64,000 bases of DNA from the NCBI GenBank assembly GCA_014802335.1, contig JAAVCL010000002.1:44589-108588 (forward strand), in the 5' to 3' direction. Of this stretch, positions 26,737 to 36,465 are shown piece by piece. Each line of letters begins with the position of its first letter. The first letter of the stretch is position 1. Both the position numbers and the translations under genes were made by a program. The notes under the pieces are model-generated. The model was not told the DNA's origin. It saw only the letters and a list, made by a program, of their open reading frames with translations, and made no database searches. This stretch comes from Bacteroides sp. (GTDB lineage Bacteria; Bacteroidota; Bacteroidia; Bacteroidales; Muribaculaceae).

Positions 26737-28830
26737 TCAGATCATTATCTTTTCTGTTATTATTTTCCCTGCCTCGGTGCGCACGGAGACAATATAAATT
26801 CCTTTCGCAACCCCGGTAAACGGAAGCTTTACAATTTTTTCGTCTGAACATAACGGAGCTGTGGCCAACCGTCCATCGGCATTGGCAATCGAAATGGATA
26901 TATTCTGCGCCTCGGGATTAAATATTTCGGGGCCGTCAGGTCCTACAACAATCTTTACATTATCTGAATTTACAGTCCCGACCGAAATCCCGCTTTCAGC
27001 TATCAGATATTTCAAAGCATCATACGGACGGAGCCAGCCATGCCCGTGGCGGGGATTCATCGGGTCAGGATAATCTTGCCAATTGGTATTCTCAAGTATA
27101 TTCAACGCCTCCCCTACAGTCAGTTCAGGGGCAACCTGAAGCCAGGTTGCTATCACTCCGGCCAGATATGGAGTGGCCATTGAAGTTCCGGCATCGGAAG
27201 CCCAATAATATTTCACACCCTTCACTTCTTTAACAAAATTCATGCGCGGAATCAGATCGGGATGCGCCAGATTATAATAACGGTTGCACGATGACACGAC
27301 TCCTCCGCCCGGGGCGAGCGTGTGCGGCAGCACGCGGCCATCTATAAGGGTTCCGTAGCCCGATCCCGTATTTACAGTGAGGGGATCGAAATCGAACACT
27401 CTGTCTGTGCCCGACAACGTCGGTATTCTTGAACGGTTGTTATACATTCCGACCACAATTACATTTTGGCCTGTTGCTATATCACTCACCGACAAATCCG
27501 CGCCCGGAGCCGGATATCCGGGAAAGCCGGTAAGGAAAGAATACTGACCGTCGGCGTTGATGTCAGCATGCACACCGGGGGCACCGCTAAATTCAATGGC
27601 AGGACGGTAACGCGACCACTTACCCTCCGATGCCGCGGCGGTTGCCGTTGTATTGGTGTCGTATTCAACTTCCGTGACCCACCTGCCGTTCAATTCGTTT
27701 ATCTGCCCCGAAATCCACACGGTGCCTGTCATGAACCGAGACAGTTGCTCATCTTCTTCTGCATGCAAGGTATAGGCTGATGCTTCAGAGAACTCATATA
27801 GCGGCGACTCATATACACATGAACGAGTGTCGGTATCGTAGACTAGAAACCGGGCATTTACCGGCCGATCATCGTTGCTCCAGGCATCTGTAAGACCCAT
27901 GACATGGAAATACACCCAGTCATTTCCGTTTACGGCCACGCGCCAAGAAGGGTTGCTTTCACTGAATGTCACCCGATAAGAACTGTGATCGTCACCCGCA
28001 TTTCCAGCTGCTATACACACAATTGCCTCCTCTCCAATCATGGAAAGATAACGATTGAAGAGCGTGGAGCCGTCGTGAGGACCATTATAACTGCCAAGTG
28101 AAAGATTAATAACCGCGGGCTTGCCCACAGACTTGGCATAATCCAAAATTTCCTCGCAGGCATATAAAATGCCCATATCGTAAAGACTGCAAGTAACCGC
28201 AACTATATCGGCTTCGGGAGCCATGCCTCCATATCCGTCGGCATTATAACTTCCGGCCATGATTCCGGCAACATGAGTGGCATGATAGGCGTCATGATTA
28301 TCGGTGGTCCAGGAGTCTATTTGATAAGACTCGGTAAGGATGATGCGCTCTCCCATCACCTCGTCTAAATGAACCAGTTTCTTAACTCTCGAATTTCCCT
28401 CGCTATCCTTAAAATTGATATGATTCGGATCGAAAGCCGTGTCGCAAAAACCCACAACCACCCCTTTGCCTTTGTATGGTTGCGGCAAATCATAACCGGT
28501 GTGGATATTCTCGGCATTGAAATATTGTTTGGCCACATCCATCACCGGAACGGCCTTACGAGGGATGCGGCTTTTCTTTTCGCTTGGTGAACACGATATT
28601 TTCTCTTTCATATCCACCGGCACGAGTGCCAAAGCCATGTCCCCGCGTCGACGCCAGAAGATTACACCTTGATCTTCAAGGCGCGAGGCCTCATCATCGG
28701 TTGCAACAAGCAGAATCTCGGGGGAATATGTAAACGACGTACGTTCTGAAACCGTATCGGCTTCAGCAAATATAGGGAATATCGGAAACAGCATTGTCAA
28801 TCCGATAGACAACACAAGCAATCTCAACAT
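26737..28830 (-). CDS. Secreted subtilisin-like serine protease (S8)
   Basis: A signal peptide (residues 1-22) and a propeptide-like region of about 90 residues precede the S8 domain. The catalytic triad is Asp130 (VGFCDTAFDP), His186 (HATHVAGIMAG) and Ser550 (DAGTSMATPYLAGVIA). A long insertion between His and Ser (about residues 300-440, beta-rich) resembles the insertions of Bacteroidales and clostridial CspABC-type subtilases. The C-terminal region (about 620-697) looks like a secretion or anchoring tail (GIYIVSVRTEAGKIITEKIMI overlaps its end). It converges on the GSCFA gene with a 15-base gap. Confidence 0.88.
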   Translation of the reverse strand: MLRLLVLSIGLTMLFPIFPIFAEADTVSERTSFTYSPEILLVATDDEASRLEDQGVIFWRRRGDMALALVPVDMKEKISCSPSEKKSRIPRKAVPVMDVAKQYFNAENIHTGYDLPQPYKGKGVVVGFCDTAFDPNHINFKDSEGNSRVKKLVHLDEVMGERIILTESYQIDSWTTDNHDAYHATHVAGIMAGSYNADGYGGMAPEADIVAVTCSLYDMGILYACEEILDYAKSVGKPAVINLSLGSYNGPHDGSTLFNRYLSMIGEEAIVCIAAGNAGDDHSSYRVTFSESNPSWRVAVNGNDWVYFHVMGLTDAWSNDDRPVNARFLVYDTDTRSCVYESPLYEFSEASAYTLHAEEDEQLSRFMTGTVWISGQINELNGRWVTEVEYDTNTTATAAASEGKWSRYRPAIEFSGAPGVHADINADGQYSFLTGFPGYPAPGADLSVSDIATGQNVIVVGMYNNRSRIPTLSGTDRVFDFDPLTVNTGSGYGTLIDGRVLPHTLAPGGGVVSSCNRYYNLAHPDLIPRMNFVKEVKGVKYYWASDAGTSMATPYLAGVIATWLQVAPELTVGEALNILENTNWQDYPDPMNPRHGHGWLRPYDALKYLIAESGISVGTVNSDNVKIVVGPDGPEIFNPEAQNISISIANADGRLATAPLCSDEKIVKLPFTGVAKGIYIVSVRTEAGKIITEKIMI

Positions 28831-28918
28831 AAAAAGAGTTTAATAGACCTTTATAGAACGAACAAAAAAACCGAACAATTACATTTGTATAATTTTCAGA
28901 TTCTTTTTTTAGACAAAT

Positions 28919-28950
28919 TTTGCAATTGTAATAAAAAATTAATAACTTTG
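28919..28950 (+). promoter_or_regulatory. Strong promoter for the kinase-like and helicase genes
   Basis: TTTG at 28919-28922 and TAACTTTG at 28943-28950 are spaced by exactly 20 bases and match the Bacteroidota consensus fully. Transcription would start near 28957, leaving a leader of about 125 bases before ATG 29081. Confidence 0.75.
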
Positions 28951-29080
28951 AAGTTAAACCCGTTAAAGAGATAATATTTTATTATCGCACTTTATTATCG
29001 CATCCCGGTGGAGCATAAATTTTCATGGATAACCTCCACTTCAGTGTCATGCGGCACACGCAAGCTTGCTAAACTAACCT

Positions 29081-31168
29081 ATGATGAACAGACATACACC
29101 CTATAACAAAATGAAAAATCTTCTTCCCATTCTAACGTTTCTGTTAATGATGCTGAGTGGTGTTGTTTATGCCTCTCCCGTCTCACAGCAGAAAGCTCTT
29201 TCACATCTTTACGATGAGCTGGCAGAAAGCCGCACCCCAAAGGATTCTATAAGGATTCTATACAACATTTTCGATATTTCAACTCGCCAGCAGCAGAAAA
29301 CTGTGGGCCGGAAACTTTTCGAGACAGCGCGCCGGGCCAATGATTATTCCACGTGTATGGATATTATCCGACTCGTTTCCAACACGTATGAAGATAAACC
29401 CACTTTTGATGCCTTGATTGCCGAAACGGAAAAAATGCCGCAGTCGAAAGAACGCGACGAGACAATAGTATTTCTGAAAATGAAACGTCTCATTTATGAC
29501 ATTTCCTTCATGAAAGAGGAAGCCCGACAGAAAGCAATTGTAGAGATTCTCGCCTCGCACGATACCTATCAGGGAGACCCGGCCGACCGCAACAAAGCAC
29601 AGACCGACAGTAATTCCGTGCATCAGAAATTACTGCAACTCTTCACCCTTGTGCAATATCTTCGCAATGAAGCAACCGGCGACATGCTGAAAGAATATTT
29701 CGATCAGCTGAACGATCTGATGATTAAATCGAACGTAGACCTCTATACGATTCATAATTTAGTGAACACTGAGGCTGCAAAGATTTATTCCGACGCGGGT
29801 GATTACCAAAAAGCCAATGATGCGAACCGGAAAATGCTTAAGGTAATTGAGGATCTGGAAGATAAGTATGCCAAAATGGGACGTAATTACCGAAATTACG
29901 ACTGGTCGCGATATGTGATCTATCTTCGGATGATGCGTAATTTCGAAGACTTGAGCAATGATGACATAGAGGATATTTATGAGAAGACTCTTGAATTGGC
30001 AGCCCGCAATTCAGAAATTGAAGAAGATCTTAACACTTCCGCCAAATTCTATGCTTATCATGATTTGGCTGTCGGCGATTATAAAAGCGCCATCCCAAGA
30101 CTAAAGAGTATTCTTGTCAATGATAAAATCACACTGCCCGAGCGGAAACATACTCTTGAATACCTTATCCGGGCAGCCGAAAAAACGGGCGACGTACAAA
30201 CCAAAGTTGAGGCTCTTACAGAATATAACACAATTCTTGATGAACTGAACCGCACCAATGCGGCCGATAAATACAAAGAATTGCAAATAAAATATGACGT
30301 GGAGAGTCTGAAGGCTCAAAACGCAAATCTCGAACTGGAGAACAAGGAGGATGACATACGCTCGTCGCGCCGGATAATGACGTTTGTCTTAGTCGCCTTT
30401 ATTGTTGTGGCCATCGCTCTTTTCCTTTCGCTCATGAATTGGGGCAGATTCAGAAACAATTCCACCAGAATGGGTCATGTTGTCGACCGGTTTACAAATG
30501 AGCGTCGCCGCCTACGCAACACCATATATTATGACTATGCCACTCATGCTCCTTTAGATGAAGAAGATGACGATGAAACCGTGCGGCAACACTGGAAAAG
30601 AGTCCTGAAAGAAAAAGGAATCAAAGATGAAGGGTTGTCAATGTTTATGACAGAGAGTATTGTCAACGACCTGATCTATATAGCTTCATTCGGACGCGAC
30701 ACACGCCGAAAATTCATACATGAATATTCGGTCGATACACTTCTGCGTAAGATACAGCACCAGACAAACGAGGCATGCGAGTCTCACGGAGTGCTGAAAA
30801 TAGAGGCTCCCGAAGATGATTTCAAAATGGTGACCGACGGTGAATGTCTGATAGATATCCTCTCGCACATTCTTATCAATGCAGTGAAGGCTTCGCCGGT
30901 AAGAACAGTAGACCTTACCGCCCGCAAGGGGAGCCGCGGTCAAGTGGATTTCATATTCTCGATTGCAGGGCTGCCTGTTGCAAATCCGGGCGACCCGCAC
31001 ATGCTCGAAGATTTTATCAGTGATCGCAACATATTGGAACGTAAGGAAGCCGGATTGTTTATATGCCGCATGATTTCGCTTCTTTTGAAATCCAATCACT
31101 ATCCCGACACCACTTACACTCATGGGGCCCGTTATGTCATAACTTTCCCCGAAAACATGATTGAATAG
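29081..31168 (+). CDS. TPR membrane protein with degenerate sensor-kinase ATPase domain
   Basis: The product has a signal peptide (best read from the in-frame ATG 29111: MKNLLPILTFLLMMLSGVVY), TPR-like helices over about 35-400, a coiled coil (about 410-440) and one membrane span (about 445-467, IMTFVLVAFIVVAIALFLSL). The cytoplasmic part has a GHKL-like N-box (LSHILINAVKASP) but no recognisable H-box His before it, and the G-box area is weak (KEAGLFICRMI). Family knowledge: Bacteroidales have many TPR-HATPase proteins of this build. It is probably a sensor whose kinase part binds ATP without classic autophosphorylation. The helicase gene starts seven bases after its stop. Confidence 0.7.
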   Translation: MMNRHTPYNKMKNLLPILTFLLMMLSGVVYASPVSQQKALSHLYDELAESRTPKDSIRILYNIFDISTRQQQKTVGRKLFETARRANDYSTCMDIIRLVSNTYEDKPTFDALIAETEKMPQSKERDETIVFLKMKRLIYDISFMKEEARQKAIVEILASHDTYQGDPADRNKAQTDSNSVHQKLLQLFTLVQYLRNEATGDMLKEYFDQLNDLMIKSNVDLYTIHNLVNTEAAKIYSDAGDYQKANDANRKMLKVIEDLEDKYAKMGRNYRNYDWSRYVIYLRMMRNFEDLSNDDIEDIYEKTLELAARNSEIEEDLNTSAKFYAYHDLAVGDYKSAIPRLKSILVNDKITLPERKHTLEYLIRAAEKTGDVQTKVEALTEYNTILDELNRTNAADKYKELQIKYDVESLKAQNANLELENKEDDIRSSRRIMTFVLVAFIVVAIALFLSLMNWGRFRNNSTRMGHVVDRFTNERRRLRNTIYYDYATHAPLDEEDDDETVRQHWKRVLKEKGIKDEGLSMFMTESIVNDLIYIASFGRDTRRKFIHEYSVDTLLRKIQHQTNEACESHGVLKIEAPEDDFKMVTDGECLIDILSHILINAVKASPVRTVDLTARKGSRGQVDFIFSIAGLPVANPGDPHMLEDFISDRNILERKEAGLFICRMISLLLKSNHYPDTTYTHGARYVITFPENMIE

Positions 31169-31175
31169 CGGAAAT

Positions 31176-33314
31176 ATGGATTCGAAACCAAATGTGAATC
31201 CGGAAGTAAAGCTGAATGTCCGTCAGAGAGAGGCCATGGAGGCTTCGGAAGGCCGGGTGCGCGTTGTGGCCGGAGCCGGCTCGGGCAAGACCCGCGTGCT
31301 GGCCCACAGGTATGCTTTTCTGATAAACGAATTGGGCATTTCACCGGGAAATATCCTTTGCCTCACTTTCACAAACAAGGCGGCTCAGGAAATGAAACAT
31401 CGAATCGCCCGAATGGTTGACCGCGGTTCGGTGAATGACTTCATTTGCACAATCCACAGTTTTTGTGTCAAATTCCTTCGGAACGAGATTTATAGAATCG
31501 GCTATCCGAAAAATTTTACCGTCATCGATGAGGAGGATGCCAAAATTCTGGCCAAACAGGCAATGGAAGAATTTGGCATCGACCGCCGCAAACTGACCAC
31601 CGAACGCTTTCTGACCAAGGTGGCCGCGCTGAAAGGATACAACATAGATGCCTATATTCAAAAGCATCTGTTGCCCGCCGCCTCTCCCGAATGTCCCGAC
31701 GAACTGGTGAGATATATGCGTCTCCAGCTAAAGCACTATGCCCTGGATTATGATGACCTAATTTATTTCACAATCTATATTCTGAATCATTTTGAGGATG
31801 CCCGTAAATATTGGACCGATAAACTGAACTACATAATGGTCGACGAGGTGCAAGACTGCAGCGGTGACGATTGGAAACTGCTCAACTTGCTGAGTTCTCA
31901 TCACGGCAATCTTTTTGTTGTGGGCGACCCGGATCAGGCCATTTACGAATGGAGGGGCGGAAATCCCAAGATTTTTGTGAACTTCAGGGCTCACACTGAT
32001 GTGATTCTGAACGAAAACTATCGTTCCACACCCGATATTCTTGAAATTGCCAACAGCATAATCGCCAACAATCAGAATCGGGTTCCTAAAGAACTCTATA
32101 CGCTCCGACTTAATGAACGGCGCGCGGTTTACCGACATTCCCGTTCGGAAAAAGAGGAAGCTGAATTTATTGCCGAAACCATCCTGCAAGGACTCAAAGA
32201 GGGTGATAATGCCCGCGATTTTGCAATCTTATATCGCAGTTCTTTCCTTTCGCGTCAAATTGAACAGCAATTACTGCGCAACAAGATTCCTTACAGTGTG
32301 TGGGGCGGCGTTCGCTTCTTTGAGCGAAAAGAAATCAAAGATGTGTTGAGTTATCTGAGACTGATAGCCTCGGATGCCGACGACATTGCATTTACGCGCA
32401 TCATAAACCTGCCGGCCCGCAAATTCGGGAAAACCTCATTAGGGCGATTGAGAGAGGAGGCTGAAAGCCGCGGCCTGCCGCTTATGACAACCCTGCGCGA
32501 AGTGATCGACTCGCCGACATTCAATCGCAAAAGCCTGCGTGATTTCATTCTTCTTATTGATACTGCCCGCGAACTTGCCCTCAGGGTTCCGGTTTCGGAA
32601 CTGACCGACAACATCCTGATTAATAGCGGCCTTGCCGACTGCTACCGGATGGATGAACGGGAAGACAGGTTGGAAAATATCGCAGAATTAATCAACTCTA
32701 TGAAAGAGTTTGAATTGCAGCAGGATGATGACGCCGACCGGGCTCTGGATGCCTATCTTCAGGAGATTGCCCTATACACCAATGCCGACACTGAGGCGGA
32801 TAAGGACAAGGTGAGGATGATGACAATTCACCAATCTAAGGGTCTGGAATTTCCAACCGTTTTTATTACCGGACTTACCGAGGGCATTTTTCCTAATCAT
32901 CGCTCCATCCGCGAAAGGCGGAAAGATGGCGAAGAGGAAGAACGCCGACTCATGTATGTGGCGGTTACCAGGGCACGTAGCATGTTGTATCTATGCGAAT
33001 CAGAAGGTTATCAGAATGATAACGGTGCCCTGAAATATCCGTCGAGGTTTATTTCGGAAATTCCTGAAGTTTTGCTCACCATTGAGGGGAATCCCGACCC
33101 GAGCCTGTTTGAGGGTACACGCAACCTCGTTAATCTTCTTAATGCCGAACTCGGAGAGGGCGACAACGCCCCGATGCCGCCCGGCACGGAAGTGGAACAT
33201 AAAGTATTCGGACGCGGTGTAATTCAATCGTTCGACCCGGCTGCCCAATCCTACAGGGTGCGTTTTGGCTCGGCAGAAAGGAATCTTGTGCCGAGGGTTT
33301 TAACAAAAGTATAA
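31176..33314 (+). CDS. UvrD/PcrA-type ATP-dependent DNA helicase
   Basis: The 712-residue superfamily 1A helicase shows the Q-motif (LNVRQREAM), Walker A with Lys38 (AGAGSGKTRVLAHR), motif Ia (CLTFTNKAAQEMK), Walker B (YIMVDEVQD), motif III (VVGDPDQAIYEWRGG), motif IV (NYRSTPDIL), motif V (MTIHQSKGLEFPTVFI) and motif VI (YVAVTRARSMLYL). The C-terminal 60 residues have the PcrA/UvrD tail (VEHKVFGRGVIQSFD). ATG 31176 is preferred over an upstream TTG that overlaps the previous gene. Role: repair and clearing replication obstacles. UvrD and PcrA-like names cannot be separated by eye. Confidence 0.92.
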   Translation: MDSKPNVNPEVKLNVRQREAMEASEGRVRVVAGAGSGKTRVLAHRYAFLINELGISPGNILCLTFTNKAAQEMKHRIARMVDRGSVNDFICTIHSFCVKFLRNEIYRIGYPKNFTVIDEEDAKILAKQAMEEFGIDRRKLTTERFLTKVAALKGYNIDAYIQKHLLPAASPECPDELVRYMRLQLKHYALDYDDLIYFTIYILNHFEDARKYWTDKLNYIMVDEVQDCSGDDWKLLNLLSSHHGNLFVVGDPDQAIYEWRGGNPKIFVNFRAHTDVILNENYRSTPDILEIANSIIANNQNRVPKELYTLRLNERRAVYRHSRSEKEEAEFIAETILQGLKEGDNARDFAILYRSSFLSRQIEQQLLRNKIPYSVWGGVRFFERKEIKDVLSYLRLIASDADDIAFTRIINLPARKFGKTSLGRLREEAESRGLPLMTTLREVIDSPTFNRKSLRDFILLIDTARELALRVPVSELTDNILINSGLADCYRMDEREDRLENIAELINSMKEFELQQDDDADRALDAYLQEIALYTNADTEADKDKVRMMTIHQSKGLEFPTVFITGLTEGIFPNHRSIRERRKDGEEEERRLMYVAVTRARSMLYLCESEGYQNDNGALKYPSRFISEIPEVLLTIEGNPDPSLFEGTRNLVNLLNAELGEGDNAPMPPGTEVEHKVFGRGVIQSFDPAAQSYRVRFGSAERNLVPRVLTKV

Positions 33315-33428
33315 CTATTTGCGTTCATACATTGGTTGACGTTCTCTAAAAACGGAATTCCTCAATTCAGGATAGTCCTGATGCACCTGATAACAAAAAA
33401 ATTTAGACATAAAACCAATATTTCATTA

Positions 33429-35459
33429 ATGACACCACGAAAATCTCTTATCATGGCAACCATGTTGCTTAGCGGCACGTTTGCGCCTTTATTAATGGCT
33501 CAAACCAACAGTGCTTATGATTCGCAATTCATCGAATGGCCAACTTATAATGGCAACGACCTGGAATTGACAGTCGACAATTCGGGCACTCATTTCAAAC
33601 TTTGGAGCCCCAAAGCAAAAGAGGCTGAAGTGAAACTTTATGACAACGGTCACACCGGGGAAGCGTTTAAAGTTCTCCCGATGACTTTCGATGCGAGCAC
33701 CGGGATCTGGAGTGCATCCGTGCCCGAAAAGTTATATGGCAAGTTCTATACTTTCCGTATAAATCAAGACGGCAAGTGGCTCAAAGAGACACCCGGAGTG
33801 TGGGCCAAGGCCGTAGGTGTGAACGGCAACCGCGCCGCAATAATTGACTTTGCGCAGACCAATCCCGAGGGCTGGGCAACCGACAAGGGTCCGGAGGTGA
33901 AAAACTTCAGTGATGTGATTGTCTATGAAATGCATCACCGCGACATGTCAATGCACCCGTCGTCGGGCATCGCGAATAAGGGTAAGTTCCTGGCTCTTAC
34001 CGAACAGGGCACCACTTCGCCTCAGGGTTTAACAACCGGTATTGACCACCTGAAGGAACTCGGCGTGACTCACGTGCATATTCTTCCTTCTTACGACTAT
34101 AATTCTGTTGACGAGATGAATCTCCAGAACAACACTTACAACTGGGGTTACGATCCGCTGAATTACAATGCACCTGAAGGGAGCTATTCCACCAACCCTT
34201 CCGACCCGAAGGCCCGCGTGCGTGAAATGAAGGAAATGATCAAGGCTCTGCACGACGCCGGAATCGGTGTAATCATGGATGTGGTTTATAATCATACTGC
34301 TGAAAACGATAACTCCAATTTCGAGTTGACAGCTCCGGGCTATTACCACCGCCACTGGGATGACGGCCGTTATTCCGATGCCTCGGGTTGCGGAAACGAG
34401 ACAGCTTCCGACCTTAAGCAGATGCGAGACTATATCGTTAATTCCACAAAATATTGGGCCGACGAGTATCATGTAGATGGTTTCCGCTTCGACCTTATGG
34501 CCATTCACGACACCGAGACTATGAACGAGGTGGCAGCCGAATTGAAGAAAATCAATCCTTCAATTTTCGTATACGGAGAGGGTTGGACCGCAGGTGACTC
34601 TCCCCTTCAGCCCGAGCGTCGCGCGCTTAAAGAGAATGTAAGCAAGATGACTGATATAGCAGTATTCTCCGACGACATCCGCGATGCTGTGAAAGGACAC
34701 TACACCGATGCTTCCGACCGCGGGTTCGCCACCGGCAAGCCGGGTCTGGAGGAAACTGTTAAAATCGGTATCGTCGCTGCTACCGACCACCCGCAGGTGA
34801 ATTACAAGAAAGGCAACAACTCCAAATTCCCCTACGCGAAGTCGCCCGAAATGATTGTAAACTACGTTTCATGCCACGACGACCTTTGCCTTACCGACAA
34901 ACTTCGCAAATCTATGGCCGGAGAGCCCGAAAAGAATATGATAGAGGCTGCAAAACTTGCACAGACCATCGTGTTCACTTCACAGGGCACACCGTTCATG
35001 TTTGCCGGCGAGGAAGTGTTCCGCGACAAACAGGGGGTTCATAATTCATATAATAGTCCCGACTCGATAAACGCAATCGACTGGAGCAATAAAGCCAAAT
35101 ATAAAGATTTATTCAACTATTATAAGGGGCTTATTGAACTTCGCAAGAGCCATCCCGCTTTCCGCATGACAACAGCTGCTGATATCGCAAAGAACCTTAA
35201 GTTTGACAAAATCGACTCATCCAAGACACCCAATCTAATTTCATACTCACTTCTCAACCACGCGAATGGCGACGAATGGGAAGAAATAAAAGTGGTGTTC
35301 AACGGTTCAGACAAACCTCAAACCGTCGACATAAAAAAGGGAAATTGGCTGATCGTAGCCACTGACGGTCTCATATCTCCCAACGGAGGCCTCGGCCGCC
35401 TCGAAGGTGGCAAACAGACCGTGGCTCCCTACTCCGCGCTTATACTTGCCCGCCCATAA
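33429..35459 (+). CDS. pulA: Type I pullulanase (GH13_14)
   Basis: The start at 33429 gives MTPRKSLIMATMLLSGTFA, a plausible signal peptide; the frame is open upstream but without a leader. A CBM48-like domain (about 35-140) precedes the GH13 barrel. The type I pullulanase signature YNWGYDP is at residues 237-243. Catalytic residues are Asp355 (GFRFDLM), Glu384 (YGEGWTA) and the Asp of SCHDD (484/485). It cleaves alpha-1,6 bonds in pullulan and branched glucans. A strong terminator follows 20 bases after the stop. Confidence 0.92.
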   Translation: MTPRKSLIMATMLLSGTFAPLLMAQTNSAYDSQFIEWPTYNGNDLELTVDNSGTHFKLWSPKAKEAEVKLYDNGHTGEAFKVLPMTFDASTGIWSASVPEKLYGKFYTFRINQDGKWLKETPGVWAKAVGVNGNRAAIIDFAQTNPEGWATDKGPEVKNFSDVIVYEMHHRDMSMHPSSGIANKGKFLALTEQGTTSPQGLTTGIDHLKELGVTHVHILPSYDYNSVDEMNLQNNTYNWGYDPLNYNAPEGSYSTNPSDPKARVREMKEMIKALHDAGIGVIMDVVYNHTAENDNSNFELTAPGYYHRHWDDGRYSDASGCGNETASDLKQMRDYIVNSTKYWADEYHVDGFRFDLMAIHDTETMNEVAAELKKINPSIFVYGEGWTAGDSPLQPERRALKENVSKMTDIAVFSDDIRDAVKGHYTDASDRGFATGKPGLEETVKIGIVAATDHPQVNYKKGNNSKFPYAKSPEMIVNYVSCHDDLCLTDKLRKSMAGEPEKNMIEAAKLAQTIVFTSQGTPFMFAGEEVFRDKQGVHNSYNSPDSINAIDWSNKAKYKDLFNYYKGLIELRKSHPAFRMTTAADIAKNLKFDKIDSSKTPNLISYSLLNHANGDEWEEIKVVFNGSDKPQTVDIKKGNWLIVATDGLISPNGGLGRLEGGKQTVAPYSALILARP

Positions 35460-35478
35460 GAATACCCGTAAAATAAGA

Positions 35479-35513
35479 CAGACCCTCGGAGGCGAAATGC
35501 CTCCGAGGGTCTG
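35479..35513. terminator. Terminator after the pullulanase gene
   Basis: CAGACCCTCGGAGGC and GCCTCCGAGGGTCTG form a perfect 15-bp stem with a 5-base loop, then TTCTATTTT. It also lies just beyond the 3' end of the minus-strand tRNA-Arg gene, so it can serve both. Confidence 0.85.
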
Positions 35514-35532
35514 TTCTATTTTGCAACATTTG

Positions 35533-35604
35533 TATTCCCATGGGGAGTCGAACCCCAATCGTCGGAACCGGAATCCGATATTCTATCCATTGAACTATGG
35601 GAAC
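35533..35604 (-). tRNA. tRNA-Arg (anticodon CCG)
   Basis: A complete 72-base cloverleaf reads on the minus strand: 7-bp acceptor stem (GTTCCCA with TGGGAAT, first pair G-U), D arm with a 4-bp stem, anticodon stem TCGGA/TCCGA with loop TTCCGGT (anticodon CCG at 35571-35569), 4-base variable loop, T arm TGGGG/CCCCA with loop TTCGACT, discriminator A. CCA is not encoded. It reads the Arg codon CGG. Confidence 0.93.
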
Positions 35605-35644
35605 TTTTTTGACACCACCGGGGCATCGTGCTTATTTTGATTTG

Positions 35645-35652
35645 CAAAGATA
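35645..35652 (-). promoter_or_regulatory. Candidate -7 box for tRNA-Arg
   Basis: TATCTTTG on the minus strand stands about 40 bases before the tRNA 5' end. It is only 24 bases from a divergent copy of the same box for ung. Confidence 0.55.
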
Positions 35653-35675
35653 ATGCTTTTTTCGTTTTTTATCAC

Positions 35676-35683
35676 TATCTTTG
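35676..35683 (+). promoter_or_regulatory. Candidate -7 box for ung
   Basis: TATCTTTG on the plus strand, about 108 bases before the ung ATG. The transcript leader would include the tandem repeat at 35710-35745. Confidence 0.5.
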
Positions 35684-35709
35684 AGAAAAAATTTTATCGC
35701 CGTGGCGTG

Positions 35710-35745
35710 CATAATCTTTTACATAATCTTTTACATAATCTTTTA
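35710..35745. repeat. Three tandem 12-bp repeats
   Basis: CATAATCTTTTA occurs three times in direct, perfect tandem, 46 bases before the ung start. It falls in the predicted 5' leader. Copy number could vary between strains. Confidence 0.85.
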
Positions 35746-35790
35746 TATGTGCGAAGGCGTGTGCAATCTGTCTGCTAAATTGGTTCTTCT

Positions 35791-36459
35791 ATGAATGTGA
35801 GAATGGAGGAGGGCTGGAAACAAGCTTTGGCCCCGGAATTTGAGAAGCCTTATTTCTTGGAGCTTGCCAACAAAGTGCGCATGGAGTATGCGGATCGTTC
35901 GTTAAAGATTTATCCCCCGGCAGGCAAGATTTTTGCAGCTTTCGACTCGTGTCCTTTTTTTGAGACCAAGGTGGTGATAATAGGTCAGGATCCTTATCAC
36001 GGACCGGGTCAGGCCAACGGGCTTTCTTTCTCTGTGGATAAAGGGGTGGCTTTTCCCCCTTCGCTGCGTAATATTTTTCAGGAAGTGCACGACGATACGG
36101 GTGCGCCTATTCCTTCTGACGGCGATCTGACCCGATGGGCGCATCAGGGCGTCCTGCTTCTGAACGCTTCGCTGACGGTGAGAGAGCATGCCCCGCAGTC
36201 GCACTCAGGCATAGGCTGGGAAAAACTTACCGATGCAGCCGTGGCTGCCCTGGCCAATTCCCGCAGCAACATCGTTTTCATGCTCTGGGGCAGCTATGCC
36301 ATACGCAAGGGGGCTATGATTGACCGTTCGAAGCATCTTGTCCTAACTTCCGTTCACCCCTCCCCTCTCTCGGCTTACCGCGGATTCTTCGGTTGCCGAC
36401 ATTTCTCGAAAGCCAACGAGTATCTGACCGCCCACGGATATAAACCTATTGAATGGTGA
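35791..36459 (+). CDS. ung: Uracil-DNA glycosylase (family 1)
   Basis: The 222-residue enzyme removes uracil from DNA. The water-activating loop GQDPYHG holds Asp67, the phenylalanine stack region follows (GLSFSV), and the minor-groove loop HPSPLS holds His189. LLNASLTV and FMLWGSYA match the remaining conserved blocks. Length is normal for family 1. The plug-protein gene starts six bases after the stop, so they are probably cotranscribed. Confidence 0.95.
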   Translation: MNVRMEEGWKQALAPEFEKPYFLELANKVRMEYADRSLKIYPPAGKIFAAFDSCPFFETKVVIIGQDPYHGPGQANGLSFSVDKGVAFPPSLRNIFQEVHDDTGAPIPSDGDLTRWAHQGVLLLNASLTVREHAPQSHSGIGWEKLTDAAVAALANSRSNIVFMLWGSYAIRKGAMIDRSKHLVLTSVHPSPLSAYRGFFGCRHFSKANEYLTAHGYKPIEW

Positions 36460-36465
36460 AATGCT

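Noticed and set aside
23680..35459. A classic SusCD polysaccharide locus
   Set aside because: Two GH13 enzymes are present but there is no SusC or SusD homologue or matching regulator in between.
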